Shown here: piece after piece, positions 44,168 to 54,528 of the stretch
Numbering within the stretch: the first letter of the stretch is position 1
Layout: each line of letters begins with the position of its first letter
DNA from: Flectobacillus roseus
GTDB lineage: Bacteria > Bacteroidota > Bacteroidia > Cytophagales > Spirosomataceae
NCBI RefSeq assembly: GCF_030056665.1
Contig: NZ_JASHIG010000006.1
DNA: 64,000 nt
Direction: 5' to 3' (one strand)
Notes under the pieces: generated by a model
The model's database searches: none
The model's input: only the letters and a program-made list of their open reading frames with translations
Told to the model about the DNA's origin: nothing
Translations under genes and position numbers: made by a program

Positions 44168-45439
44168 TTACCATCTTACTTGACCATCACCTTCTACAAT
44201 CCATTTTTCAGTCACAAGCTTCTCAAGTGCAAATGGGCCTCTGGCATGGAGTTTTTGAGTTGAAATACCAATTTCGGCTCCTAATCCAAACTGTCCTCCA
44301 TCGGTGAAGCGTGTTGAAGCGTTAGTATATACTGCCGCTGCATCTACTTCCTGTACAAATCGCTTACAAAGGTCGGTATCTTTTGAAAGAATTGCCTCCG
44401 AGTGACGTGAAGAGTATTTACTAATATGGTCTAATGCCTCTTCTAAGCCTGAAACGACTTTGATAGAACATTTATAGTCTAAAAATTCACGGCCAAAATC
44501 TGCTTCTGTTGCTTCTTGTAAAGATTTAAAACCTGCTTCAGCTAAGATTTTATAAGCTATGCTATCAGCAAAAACTTCTACATTCCATTTATTAAAACCT
44601 TCTATTAGGCTTGGCAAAAATGTTTCAGCTATCGCTTCATCTACCAACACGGTATCCAATGAGTTACATACCGAAGGACGAGATACTTTGGCATTAACTA
44701 CTATTTCGGTTGCTTTGGCTAAATCAGCTGTTTTTTCCACATAGGTGTGACATACGCCAGCACCCGTTTCGATAGTTGGTACTAAAGAATTTTGACGTAC
44801 AAACTGAATCAATGACTCTGATCCACGAGGAATAATTAAATCGACAAATCGAGTAGCAGTCAATAGTTCTTTGACAAATGCACGGTCGGTTGGCAATAAC
44901 GTAATAGCGTCTGTATTTACTCCAAATTCACGCAATACATCATGAATAAGACTTACCAAATAGGTATTGGTATCAAAAGCATCAGAGCCCCCACGCAACA
45001 CCACGGCATTACCTGAGCGGATACAAAGTGCAGTTACATCAACGGTTACATTTGGACGGGATTCGAAAATCACCCCAACAACGCCCATTGGCACTGCTAT
45101 TTTTTTAATTTTTAAGCCATTTTGAAGTTCTTTTGACAAAAGTAATTCACCAGTAGGGTCGTTTAGATTAGCGACATCCTTCATACTTTCAGCCAAATCG
45201 GCAATACGTTTTTCGGTAAGCATCAAACGATCGTACTTGGGGTCTGCGGGGTCCATGCGTAACAAGTCTTTGGCATTTTCTGCAATAATTTGCGTTGTAT
45301 TGGCAACCAATACCTCTGCCAAACGATAGAGAATGTCCTTTTTTTGTTGGTCGCTAAGTCTTCGGATTTCTGCCGAAGCCGCATGCGTCTTGGCCAAAAT
45401 TGGCACAATAGACGTTAGTTCGATGGTTTCAAGTTGCAT
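44168..45439 (-). CDS. proA: Glutamate-5-semialdehyde dehydrogenase
   Basis: ProA reduces gamma-glutamyl phosphate with NADPH in proline synthesis. It is an aldehyde-dehydrogenase-fold protein of 423 residues. Signatures: GVIFESRPNVTVDVTALCIR, AVVLRGGSDAFDTN, IIPRGSESLIQFVRQNS and the catalytic Cys near residue 257 in SRPSVCNSLDTVL. ASTRFTDGGQFGLGAEIGI is near the C-terminus. proB is not adjacent, so the pathway genes are split in this genome. Confidence 0.94.
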   Translation of the reverse strand: MQLETIELTSIVPILAKTHAASAEIRRLSDQQKKDILYRLAEVLVANTTQIIAENAKDLLRMDPADPKYDRLMLTEKRIADLAESMKDVANLNDPTGELLLSKELQNGLKIKKIAVPMGVVGVIFESRPNVTVDVTALCIRSGNAVVLRGGSDAFDTNTYLVSLIHDVLREFGVNTDAITLLPTDRAFVKELLTATRFVDLIIPRGSESLIQFVRQNSLVPTIETGAGVCHTYVEKTADLAKATEIVVNAKVSRPSVCNSLDTVLVDEAIAETFLPSLIEGFNKWNVEVFADSIAYKILAEAGFKSLQEATEADFGREFLDYKCSIKVVSGLEEALDHISKYSSRHSEAILSKDTDLCKRFVQEVDAAAVYTNASTRFTDGGQFGLGAEIGISTQKLHARGPFALEKLVTEKWIVEGDGQVRW

Positions 45440-45722
45440 AAATTGGTTAACATTAATTTTAAATCAAATTTCGTAAAGATTTTCTAAAACTCCTCTTAAA
45501 ATCTAGAAATAAGCGAGTACCAACATCGTTAGACTAGTTTAGGAAGCATTCATAATCTCCTTTATTTTCAAGTGTTTTGTTCACTTCATTGTAGTAATAG
45601 TCTCAACGTATAATATCTTTGTAATTCGTAAATCTTTATATCAGTACGATATATTTGGGAGCAAGAGTCTTCCACTTTAGAACCAAGTAATTCGTAGGAT
45701 CAGTCTATATACTTACACTTTT

Positions 45723-47351
45723 ATGCTAAAAAATCATACGACTCTAAGTAAGTCTATTATCGCTTTATCAAGTCTTATTTTTATCTTTTTAGGACTCTAC
45801 AAGTTGCAGTATTTCGGATTGGAATACGACGAAACACTATTCATTAATGCCTCACTCGGTGACCTTGATGGAGAGACCTTTGTGATCTATAAGATTAAAG
45901 ATTGGGTGGTGCTTTGTTACCTCTATATTGGTGCGTTGAAAGCATGGATTTATATGCCAATATTTAAGATTTTTGGCGTAAACGTACTAAGTGTTAGGCT
46001 TCCAATGCTTTTATTAGCCTGTGTCAATTTATGGCTTAGTTATAAAATTACGGCAAAGTATTTCAACAAAAGTATCGCTCTTGCCACACTATTGGTACTG
46101 TCTCTCGATTTAACCTTTCTGACGCTACAAAGATTTGATAAAGGTCCTTCTTGTATCGAAATGTTTATCAAGCTGATCATCTTACTATGGTTAACGTATC
46201 CGAACAGTCATTGGTTTCGCTACGGCCTGACGGTATTTTTCTTGATGTTTGTTGGGGTCTATAATAAATTTAATTTTATCTGGTTTACCAACGCCGTGTT
46301 CGGGGTGTATGCTCTCCAGCAACTTCCGAGTGTTATGCCTATCTTAAAAAAGTTAGACTTCAAAAGTCTGTTTCAATCTAACTTTTTCCGTTATAGTGCA
46401 GGATATATGGTATTTGTTTTTCTTTTTTTATTTACCTTAAAACAACTTCATATCGATGGTCAAGGAGGAGGATTGACACTCAGTTTTTTAAAAGAACGGC
46501 TAATATTTTGTTTCAAAGAAACCAAGTATTTGCTTTTACAAAACAGTATTTTCAAGGTTTTTGGCTGGAGTATCGCAGGAGTTCTTTCTTCTACAATCAT
46601 GAACCTTGTTATTCTCAGCTGTGTGCTGATTAATGTTTGGTTGTATTTGAAAGGACATATATCCTTTCATTCTTCACATACTCAAGCCCTTTTGTTGATA
46701 TTATTGATTTTTCTGCAATATATTATTACCTCCGCTGCCACTCACGTTTGGCATAGTTTTGTAATGTACCCTATGCTTCCTATCGTCATACTTAGTAGCT
46801 TTTATGAATTGGGGAAATACGTAGGTGGATTAGTCCCCTTTGTTGGAATCACAACCCTTGCTACGGGTTGGAATATTTTCACGAATGTGCTTTTTTTCCA
46901 AAATATCAATCATGAAAGCTGCGTTACTGAAATTTTTATTCCTGAAATCAATCAATTGATTGAATATGTTGCTCAAGACGAGCATCGCTTGGTTATCTCT
47001 ACAGATTGGGGTACACATACCCAGCTATTGGGTGTTGACAACAAAAGAAATACGTTTTCAGAGCCTTATCGACTGTTTCCATATCCTTCTGAACTCTCGA
47101 AATGGTGGGTCAAAAATCAAAAGTTTTTCAATGATACCAAACCTGTGATTATTGTGCAAGCCATAGCAACAGATATTGCTAAAAAAACACGTTATGACTA
47201 TAATGTGACTATGGAAGAGAAAAAAACGGAAGATTTTCTACATTATTTAGAGCAAAAAGGAGTCAAGATTTGGCCTACGAAGCTTATCAAAAACTCCTGT
47301 GGAGATAGATTGTTTCAGATTTATGAAGCGAGAGTTCCTAAGGATATTTAA
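45723..47351 (+). CDS. GT39/ArnT-like membrane glycosyltransferase
   Basis: This is a 542-residue protein with 10-12 membrane helices. The conserved acidic motif is near the N-terminus (YFGLEYDETLFINASLGD, as D-E in ArnT/PMT family), followed by LPMLLLACVNLWLSYKITAK. The periplasmic C-terminal domain begins near residue 400. Family members transfer a sugar from a polyprenyl-phosphate donor to lipid A, protein or glycans. Acceptor and sugar are unknown. A long terminator separates the gene from a convergent neighbour. Confidence 0.8.
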   Translation: MLKNHTTLSKSIIALSSLIFIFLGLYKLQYFGLEYDETLFINASLGDLDGETFVIYKIKDWVVLCYLYIGALKAWIYMPIFKIFGVNVLSVRLPMLLLACVNLWLSYKITAKYFNKSIALATLLVLSLDLTFLTLQRFDKGPSCIEMFIKLIILLWLTYPNSHWFRYGLTVFFLMFVGVYNKFNFIWFTNAVFGVYALQQLPSVMPILKKLDFKSLFQSNFFRYSAGYMVFVFLFLFTLKQLHIDGQGGGLTLSFLKERLIFCFKETKYLLLQNSIFKVFGWSIAGVLSSTIMNLVILSCVLINVWLYLKGHISFHSSHTQALLLILLIFLQYIITSAATHVWHSFVMYPMLPIVILSSFYELGKYVGGLVPFVGITTLATGWNIFTNVLFFQNINHESCVTEIFIPEINQLIEYVAQDEHRLVISTDWGTHTQLLGVDNKRNTFSEPYRLFPYPSELSKWWVKNQKFFNDTKPVIIVQAIATDIAKKTRYDYNVTMEEKKTEDFLHYLEQKGVKIWPTKLIKNSCGDRLFQIYEARVPKDI

Positions 47352-47353
47352 GT

Positions 47354-47414
47354 AATAAAGGGCATAAAAAAGGGACTTCAATCAGATTGAAGTCCCTTTT
47401 TTATGCCCTTTATT
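47354..47414. terminator. Bidirectional terminator with a perfect 29-bp stem
   Basis: Positions 47354-47382 and 47386-47414 are exact inverted repeats around a 3-base loop. The inner arm contains AAAAAAGGGACTTCAAT. T runs appear in both directions and both flanking genes end here (47351 and 47417). Confidence 0.9.
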
Positions 47415-47416
47415 TA

Positions 47417-50400
47417 CTAGAAATCATACCCTAAGGTCAGATACGAAATTGGTGCTTTTACCTCTTTGTTTTCTAAGCCCCAGCCAATATCAAACTTCAC
47501 AAAGTATCCCAAAATCGTAGTTCGTGCTCCGATACCATAGCCCACTAAGAACGGACTACGGAAGTCGGTAATAGTTGCTCTAAATGGGATGTTTTCACCA
47601 TTAGCGATTTGGGCAGGCGTAAGGTTTGGTAATACATACGTATTAAAAGCATTTCTACGAGAAAAAGGACCAACTCCTGTCCAAGCAGTACCCACATCGG
47701 TAAAGCCTGTTAGCTGTAAATTTTTAAAGAAATTAGAATAGATTGGTCCCGAATACAAGTATTTCGCAATTGGGAAACGAACCTCTGCATTCAAAGCCAT
47801 AAAGCTATTTCCTGCAATTTTGTTCATATTAAAACCTCTCAGAGGCGTTGCGTAATCGAGGAAGAATAAATCTTTTTCGATAGTACTTGAATTAAATGGA
47901 TTGTTTTTATTGTTGGTAGCCTCATAGGTACGACCAATCCAGTTGTCAGCACCACCCATGACTGTTGCCTTTGGCGCATTTCCAAAAGAATGCCCTCCTG
48001 CTCCACGAAATGCCAAAATCGTTCCTTTGCCAAGGCGGATATAATGACGAATATCTACATTGATTTTTTCAAAACCATCAGAAGCCGACGTTACACCTGT
48101 GTAATGATCATAACGAACTTTGAAACGTGTTCCTTCTAATTGATTCAACCCATGACTAATCGTGTTATCATACACATACTCAGCTCTGGCGCCTACATAA
48201 TCCGCATTGATTGTTGGTAAATATGGCGCAATCACACTTGTGTTTAGGTCAAACTCATAATAGCGCGTCGTAATAAAGTTAGTCGATATCGATACTCTAG
48301 AGTTGGTATTGATTGGGTATGCAGCACTAAAAGTGACTTTATTTAAACGATATTTGGTATCCTGAACTTCACCATCGTCGCTGGTAGTTCTTCTATCGAA
48401 TCTTACTGAGTAATCTATTTTCTGTGCCAAGTAAGAATATTCTGCCCACAAATCTGAATTTTTTAGATTTGGGGTTAAGAACAACCCTGTTTTCAACAAA
48501 TGATTTTCCAACAAATCATTCATCTTTAGGTTGGCATTCAATCCAAATCCTCTTTGTGGTAGTGGGTCAACGACAAAATCAGTTTCTGTACCATTTACCA
48601 CAAAAGCATTATTGTAGTCGGTAGGTCCTTTGATTTTTATGTTATCTTTTCTGGCCTGTTTTGATGACAAAATCCGTTCAGTACGAGTTTTTCTATCATT
48701 CTTCTTGTCGGCTGTATTAGAAGCAGGCGCTTTGGCTGTTGCATTATCATCAAACTGATAATTATCCGTATCTATTTCGCCAGGTAAAAGTTTGATACTT
48801 GGCTGACTTGAATTTTCTTTCGGTGTTTCTGTCGGTTTGGTTGCGTTATTATTAGGCTTTACTGCATTTACAATTGGTGCACCAAACAGCCTGACGTTAC
48901 GATTGGTAAATGGAATATTGGACTTAATTCCCAAATCAGCATTTTTCTGATAAGCGATTATATCTTGATTATTATCGATAAAGCGATACACCAAGCTATT
49001 ACTTGACAAAGCATAATCAAAACTTATAATATCAGTACGGAAAGTACTAACTAAATTAGGCTCATTTTCTCCTGCAATCAATTTATAGATGTTACGAATA
49101 CCTTTTTCATCACTCAGAAAATATATCGTATTGCCATCGGCAACTACTGGGTGAGAGATATTACCTAATGAATCAACAAGTACCTTTACAGTCTCAGCTT
49201 TAGGTTTTCCTTCATGCAAAAACAACTTGAAAGGATTTGTAACAGACTTATGCGTACCTTTATCTACCTCCAATGAGTCCTTCAAACGATTGGATACAAA
49301 TACGACTTTTCCTGCACTTCCAACAAATTGAGGATTCAAATCGTCATACAGGTCATTGGTCAATTGGCTAACTGAAGAACGGGCTACATCTAGCAAAAAT
49401 AAGTCATTCTGCCCTTTACTTTCGGCACTAAACACGATTTGAGTTCCAGCATCCGAAATATCAAAATCACTGATTTGGGCAAAATTCTTTAAGACTCTTT
49501 TGGTTTGTAATTTACCTGATAAATCTTTTTCACTAATGTCCGAAAACAAATACAACACCATGTCTCCACGGTCTTCAAAAATTACCGCCAACGAACCACC
49601 TTTTGTCCAAGATACTAATGGCAAAGTATGGTCAATCGACTGGTTGAGTGTTTTGAAGCCACTTGACAGGATGGTTTCGGTACGTTTTGTTTTGAGGTTA
49701 ACCACCTCCACACTCGAACGACCCAAATCATTGCGGGTCAAAGCCAAAAAGTTACCGTCTGGACTGATTTTAAATTGATTAAGGCGATTGGGAGCATTCA
49801 GCGCTTGTTGTCCTATCTTGAAGTCATACTGTGGAAGCGTATAATTGGCGATTGTAGCTTCGGCGTTACTCGTATAAAACTCTCTCCATTCTTTAAGAAA
49901 TCTAGAAAAAGGCATTCCTAGGGTACTCGAAATAGAGGTTTGTTCATTACGAATAATACGAGTAAGGTTGAGAATATTAGAGATATTTTCACGCCCATAG
50001 CGCTCTGCAATGTAGTTCCAAACCGATTGACCAATCAAGCCAGCTTCACGCCCAGCAGTTTGGTTAGGGCGTTTGATAAACTTATTGATAATGGCGTCGC
50101 TCATGTACGAGTCCAACTCGGTACTCCAACCCTCAGCAATATATTGAGAAATACCTGAAATAAACCACTCTGGTACGCTCAACAACAAGGAGTTTTGCAA
50201 AGATTCTTTGATACTTCCACCATACAACATATCATGGATAAACACCCTTGAAATCTCACGAGTGAGTTCTTTTCTAAACATAGTTGCACTTCCCGAATAC
50301 GCTATTTCGATACGAGATTTTGCCAAATTCTCTTCACGAATCTCTTTTTCGCTAGACAAGCTCAATCCCACATTACTTTGATTAAGGTCAGAAGTAGCGT

Positions 50401-50674
50401 TATACACAAAAATCTTTGTGCGATTAAAAGGAGAATAGCCCAAAACGTCGGTAATACGATCGAATTCAGATTCGGCCATTTGAATCGCTAATGTTGCATT
50501 CTGCTGACCACCTTCATAATAATACACTTCAAAGTTTTGTGTACTTAAAACTTTCCAGTGAAATGGGCGGTATTGAATTCTATTTTTCCCAAACTGCTCC
50601 TGTGTAGGAAAAGTAGTTTGGGCATCAGCATAAAACGAGGCTAGCAGAGATAGTACTAGTATAGTTTTTTTCAT
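47417..50674 (-). CDS. TolB-like propeller / BamA-type surface-antigen fusion protein
   Basis: This is a 1085-residue outer-membrane-associated protein. A signal peptide (KKTILVLSLLASFYADAQ) is followed by a peptidase-MA-like domain (FNRTKIFVYNATSDLNQSN, LTREISRVFIHDMLYGG, LSVPEWFISGISQYIAEGW) without a clear HExxH. Then comes a WD40-like propeller (LNQFKISPDGNFLALTRNDL, SDFDISDAGTQIVFSAES), and a C-terminal ~400-residue barrel of the BamA/surface-antigen type (RGAGGHSFGNAPKATVMGG, TPLRGFNMNKIAGNSFM, ending SYLTLGYDF). Bacteroidota annotate it as translocation protein TolB; function is unknown. The middle linker is rich in Lys/Asn/Thr. Confidence 0.85.
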   Translation of the reverse strand: MKKTILVLSLLASFYADAQTTFPTQEQFGKNRIQYRPFHWKVLSTQNFEVYYYEGGQQNATLAIQMAESEFDRITDVLGYSPFNRTKIFVYNATSDLNQSNVGLSLSSEKEIREENLAKSRIEIAYSGSATMFRKELTREISRVFIHDMLYGGSIKESLQNSLLLSVPEWFISGISQYIAEGWSTELDSYMSDAIINKFIKRPNQTAGREAGLIGQSVWNYIAERYGRENISNILNLTRIIRNEQTSISSTLGMPFSRFLKEWREFYTSNAEATIANYTLPQYDFKIGQQALNAPNRLNQFKISPDGNFLALTRNDLGRSSVEVVNLKTKRTETILSSGFKTLNQSIDHTLPLVSWTKGGSLAVIFEDRGDMVLYLFSDISEKDLSGKLQTKRVLKNFAQISDFDISDAGTQIVFSAESKGQNDLFLLDVARSSVSQLTNDLYDDLNPQFVGSAGKVVFVSNRLKDSLEVDKGTHKSVTNPFKLFLHEGKPKAETVKVLVDSLGNISHPVVADGNTIYFLSDEKGIRNIYKLIAGENEPNLVSTFRTDIISFDYALSSNSLVYRFIDNNQDIIAYQKNADLGIKSNIPFTNRNVRLFGAPIVNAVKPNNNATKPTETPKENSSQPSIKLLPGEIDTDNYQFDDNATAKAPASNTADKKNDRKTRTERILSSKQARKDNIKIKGPTDYNNAFVVNGTETDFVVDPLPQRGFGLNANLKMNDLLENHLLKTGLFLTPNLKNSDLWAEYSYLAQKIDYSVRFDRRTTSDDGEVQDTKYRLNKVTFSAAYPINTNSRVSISTNFITTRYYEFDLNTSVIAPYLPTINADYVGARAEYVYDNTISHGLNQLEGTRFKVRYDHYTGVTSASDGFEKINVDIRHYIRLGKGTILAFRGAGGHSFGNAPKATVMGGADNWIGRTYEATNNKNNPFNSSTIEKDLFFLDYATPLRGFNMNKIAGNSFMALNAEVRFPIAKYLYSGPIYSNFFKNLQLTGFTDVGTAWTGVGPFSRRNAFNTYVLPNLTPAQIANGENIPFRATITDFRSPFLVGYGIGARTTILGYFVKFDIGWGLENKEVKAPISYLTLGYDF

Positions 50675-50803
50675 TGTTGATTCAGCTTGGGTATTGTTGC
50701 TACGAAAAGCTTTAAATTATGTGGTATTAGAGAACCAAACTTATTGGATTATCCTTCACAAATCCAAGCTTAGCGCCTATTGCTTATCGCCTAGAATAAC
50801 TTC

Positions 50804-51898
50804 TTAAGATTGCTTTTGGCCTAAATATAACGAACCAAAACGATTTATATTGACTTCTGGGTCAAGTTCTTTTTTATTGACCAAAAAGTCAACAAATTGT
50901 TCGGCAAAATATGGCGCTAATGAAACACCTTTTGAACCTAATCCATTAAATACCCCCAAATTGGTATGTACTGGATGTAAACCCACAATGGGACGACGGT
51001 CTTTGGTAGCAGGACGTACCCCTGCGAGTTGCTCCTCCACTTCAATGTCTGCTAACATGAGCTTATTGTATTTTTCCAATAGGTCGGCTCTTCCTTTTTC
51101 GGTTGGTATCCAATCCAAGTCGTGCCAACTGTACGTAGCGCCAACCCTTGCTCGTCCGTTGGGAAGTGGTATCACAAATACGCCTTGGTTAACCATTTCT
51201 TTCAAGGAAATGTCTTCTTTAAATTTTACTCGAAGCACTTCTCCTTTTACGGGGTTGAATGGCAACCACGAAAAATAAGGGTTATTACGTCCGTAAAAAC
51301 CTTCACAAAAAATTAATTTGTTGAAGGTCAGCGTCAATTCGATATTTACTTGGTAAGTATTGTTTTCAAGATGAAGACCTTGATTATCGAATAAGTGTTG
51401 CAGCAAACATTGTTTTTTTTCAAAATATTCTCGAAAAGCATCCAACATCAGAGGCAGTTCTACCCATCCAGAATGATCTGTCATTACTCCTCCAAGCTCA
51501 CTTTTTACCACACTCTTGAGGGATTCGGCCGGCGTATGGTATTGCCCAAAATCGCCATAGTTGGCTACAGCGGTTTCCTGCAAAAGAAAATCCTTTACCT
51601 CTTGATTGGGAAACGGGCGAAACATCGGCATCGGATGAAAGAAGTTTTTCCCTAGCTCTTTTTCCAGTTCAGTATAATATGTTTTGAGAAAAGGGAAAAT
51701 CGTATCCGCCAACCATGTTTTTACGAGTTTACGTCCCGTAACAGGATTATAAATACCAGCGGCAACTCGAGAAGATGAAGGTTGTTCATAGTTATCCAAT
51801 ATCATGATTGAACTACCTCGTTTTGCCAAGCTATACCCAAGTAAAGACCCCGCAAGTCCTTGTCCTACCAATAAATAATCGTAATGTTTTGTTGTCAT
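50804..51898 (-). CDS. FAD-dependent amino-acid oxidase-like oxidoreductase
   Basis: This is a 364-residue protein of the DAO/ThiO superfamily. The dinucleotide-binding motif GQGLAGSLLGYSLAKRG is at residues 12-28. RVAAGIYNPVTGRKLVKTW and GVFNGLGSKGVSLAPYFA are the FAD and active-site regions. The family oxidises glycine, sarcosine or D-amino acids. There are no thiamine genes nearby, so a ThiO role is not supported. A separate terminator (51967-52012) belongs to cmk upstream. Confidence 0.85.
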   Translation of the reverse strand: MTTKHYDYLLVGQGLAGSLLGYSLAKRGSSIMILDNYEQPSSSRVAAGIYNPVTGRKLVKTWLADTIFPFLKTYYTELEKELGKNFFHPMPMFRPFPNQEVKDFLLQETAVANYGDFGQYHTPAESLKSVVKSELGGVMTDHSGWVELPLMLDAFREYFEKKQCLLQHLFDNQGLHLENNTYQVNIELTLTFNKLIFCEGFYGRNNPYFSWLPFNPVKGEVLRVKFKEDISLKEMVNQGVFVIPLPNGRARVGATYSWHDLDWIPTEKGRADLLEKYNKLMLADIEVEEQLAGVRPATKDRRPIVGLHPVHTNLGVFNGLGSKGVSLAPYFAEQFVDFLVNKKELDPEVNINRFGSLYLGQKQS

Positions 51899-51962
51899 TT
51901 CTAAAGTATTTGACCTAGAAAAAGTTTTTTACAATATAGATAGTCGCCTTCTCTCAAAAACT

Positions 51963-52012
51963 AAAAACCATTGATGCTGATAACTTCTTAATTATTCAGC
52001 ATCAATGGTTTT
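51963..52012 (-). terminator. Terminator of cmk
   Basis: A 17-bp inverted repeat (AAAACCATTGATGCTGA at 51963-51979 and its complement at 51996-52012). On the minus strand it is followed by TTTTAGTTTTTG. It lies 70 bases past the cmk stop codon. Confidence 0.8.
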
Positions 52013-52082
52013 ATTATTTAAAATACTAACTATCAATCGTATCGTTTAGTTTTAGAAGATTACATTGTTCAATCTTTTACTA

Positions 52083-52769
52083 TTAATCTAGCAATGCCAC
52101 TTTTGCATCGTGCAACTGAATCACAAAATCAACCTGTTCTTCTAAAGTCATAAAGGAGGTATCCATCAAAATAGCATCCTCCGCTTGTACCAATGGTCCC
52201 TCTTCACGAGTAGAATCGATAATATCTCTTTTCTTGAGGTTCTCTAAAATTTCCTCGAGGTCAATCATCTCTCCTTTTTGCAAAAGCTCCAACTGACGTC
52301 TTTCGGCACGAATCACAGGATCGGCAGTCATAAATACTTTTACTTCGGCATCAGGAAATACTTTTGTTCCAATATCACGACCGTCCATTACTACACCACG
52401 ACTTTTTCCCATTTTTTGTTGTTGGGCAACCATAGCTTTTCGTACGATTGTGATAGCGCTTACTTCGCTTACCATTTGCGAAATATACATCTTACGAATT
52501 TCACCTTCCACATTCAACCCATTGAGGTACACATCGCTTGCGCCACGGTGCTCGTTGAACTGAAATGAAATATGAATCTCGCTCAGTGCCTTCTCAATTT
52601 CCTTGGGATTTGTAAGGCTAATATGATGCTCATGAAAATACAAACTAACGGCACGATACATCGCACCTGTGTCAATAAAAGCGTATCCTAATTGAGCTGC
52701 CACGCGCTTTGCGGTGGTGCTTTTTCCACAACTTGAATAGCCGTCGAGAGCAATAATGATTTTCTTCAT
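52083..52769 (-). CDS. cmk: (d)CMP kinase
   Basis: Cmk phosphorylates CMP and dCMP. The P-loop is GYSSCGKSTTAKRVA at residues 10-24. AFIDTGAMYRAVSLYF is the nucleoside-binding segment, VVMDGRDIGTKVFPDA the CMP-binding segment with catalytic Asp-Arg-Asp, and RAERRQLELL the LID arginines. 228 residues is normal. The gene is single and has its own terminator. Confidence 0.94.
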   Translation of the reverse strand: MKKIIIALDGYSSCGKSTTAKRVAAQLGYAFIDTGAMYRAVSLYFHEHHISLTNPKEIEKALSEIHISFQFNEHRGASDVYLNGLNVEGEIRKMYISQMVSEVSAITIVRKAMVAQQQKMGKSRGVVMDGRDIGTKVFPDAEVKVFMTADPVIRAERRQLELLQKGEMIDLEEILENLKKRDIIDSTREEGPLVQAEDAILMDTSFMTLEEQVDFVIQLHDAKVALLD

Positions 52770-52881
52770 TGAATAGATATTTTGTACAAAGATAAGTAAC
52801 TTGAACCAGAGTTGAGAGAATCACAAAAGTTGATTAAACTCATTTACTCTGTAAACATCTGAATATCAAAACCATACTCTT

Positions 52882-54528
52882 ATGCAGATTCAAGCAAACC
52901 TCATCAACATACTTGATAAAAATATTTCATACTGTCAAATTACGATTGAAGGTGGTTATATCAAAGAAATCATTGAATTAGCTTCGACTCCCCAACCCAA
53001 TACACCTTATATTCTCCCAGGTTTTGTGGATGCACACGTGCATATCGAAAGCTCAATGCTTACACCAGTACAGTTTGCCAGACTGGCGGTGGTACACGGT
53101 ACTGTTTCGACAATCTCGGACCCACACGAAATTGGTAATGTCTTAGGAGTAAAAGGCGTGGAATACATGATTGAAAATGCCCGCCAAGTACCTTTTAAGT
53201 TTTGTTTTGGGGCACCCTCATGCGTTCCAGCTACCACTTTTGAAACTGCAGGAGCAACTATAACGCCCGAAGATATTGCCTATTTATTTGATAACTATCC
53301 AGAAGTTGGCTATTTAGCTGAAGTCATGAATTTTCCTGGGGTATTAAACGGAGACCTCGATATGTTGTCTAAAATTAGCTTGGCACAACAATACAACAAA
53401 CCCGTAGATGGTCACGCCCCTGGCTTGAGAGGAGAGGCAGCCAAACGCTATATAGAAGCTGGTTGTCAAACAGACCATGAATGTTTTACAGCCGAAGAAG
53501 CGCTCGACAAGCTCAAATACGGCATGAAAATCCTGATTCGTGAAGGGTCTGCAGCCAAAAATTTTGATGCCTTAATTGGACTATTGCCTGAGCACTACCA
53601 CAATATGATGTTTTGTTCAGATGATAAACATCCCGACAATTTAGTGGAAGGGCATATCAACGAGCTAGTGAAGCGAGCATTAGCATTATATCCAGATTTA
53701 TTGTTTGAGATTTTGCAAGTAGCTTGTGTCAATCCTGTGTTGCATTACCAATTGCCAGTAGGTCTGTTGCGAGCAAACGACCCAGCCGATTTTGTGTTGA
53801 TAGACAACCCTATTGCTTTTAACATTTTGGCGACCTATTTGAATGGTGAAAAAATTGCAGAGCATGGAGAGTCATTTATTCAAAATCTTAGTAGTGAAAT
53901 ACAAAACCAATTTAGTTGTTCGTTAAAGACTTCTGAAGATTTTGTAGTAAATGCGCAAAATCCTGATAATGCTATGATTAAAGTCATAGAAGTACTAGAT
54001 GGACAATTGATAACTTTGAAGTCTGAGCACCAAGCGAAGGTCGTAAATGGTGCGATTGTTTCGGATGTTGAGCGAGATATTTTGAAAATTGCGGTAGTAA
54101 ATCGCTATAAAGATGCCTCTCCAGCGATTGGTTTTATAAAAAATTTCGGATTAAAATCAGGCGCTATTGCCTCGTCTGTGGCCCACGATTCGCATAATAT
54201 TGTGGTAGTTGGCGTCGACGAACAAGCCATATCTGATGCTGTAAACCTAATTATTGAGGTACAAGGTGGAGTATCAGCAGTGTCGGGTGACGGACAAAAT
54301 AAAATACTTCCATTACCGATTGCCGGACTTATGTCAGGAGAAAATGGCTATGATATAGCAAATAATTATTCGGAAATTGATAAATTTGCAAAACAATTAG
54401 GAACCAACCTGAAATCACCCTTTATGAGTCTTTCATTTATGGCACTCCTAGTTATTCCAAATTTGAAGCTTTCAGACCTTGGCCTTTTTGATGGCGAGCG
54501 CTTTGAGTTGACATCTTTGGAGATATAA
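52882..54528 (+). CDS. ade: Adenine deaminase
   Basis: This is a 548-residue amidohydrolase that deaminates adenine to hypoxanthine for purine salvage. The HxH metal site is DAHVHIESSMLTP at about residue 50. DPHEIGNVLG, VDGHAPGLRGE and GCQTDHECFTAEEALDKL carry further metal/substrate residues, and MMFCSDDKHPDNLVEGH is the final metal Asp region. The C-terminal ~200 residues include ASSVAHDSHNIVVVGVD, the conserved second domain of Ade. The gene is divergent from cmk. Confidence 0.94.
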   Translation: MQIQANLINILDKNISYCQITIEGGYIKEIIELASTPQPNTPYILPGFVDAHVHIESSMLTPVQFARLAVVHGTVSTISDPHEIGNVLGVKGVEYMIENARQVPFKFCFGAPSCVPATTFETAGATITPEDIAYLFDNYPEVGYLAEVMNFPGVLNGDLDMLSKISLAQQYNKPVDGHAPGLRGEAAKRYIEAGCQTDHECFTAEEALDKLKYGMKILIREGSAAKNFDALIGLLPEHYHNMMFCSDDKHPDNLVEGHINELVKRALALYPDLLFEILQVACVNPVLHYQLPVGLLRANDPADFVLIDNPIAFNILATYLNGEKIAEHGESFIQNLSSEIQNQFSCSLKTSEDFVVNAQNPDNAMIKVIEVLDGQLITLKSEHQAKVVNGAIVSDVERDILKIAVVNRYKDASPAIGFIKNFGLKSGAIASSVAHDSHNIVVVGVDEQAISDAVNLIIEVQGGVSAVSGDGQNKILPLPIAGLMSGENGYDIANNYSEIDKFAKQLGTNLKSPFMSLSFMALLVIPNLKLSDLGLFDGERFELTSLEI

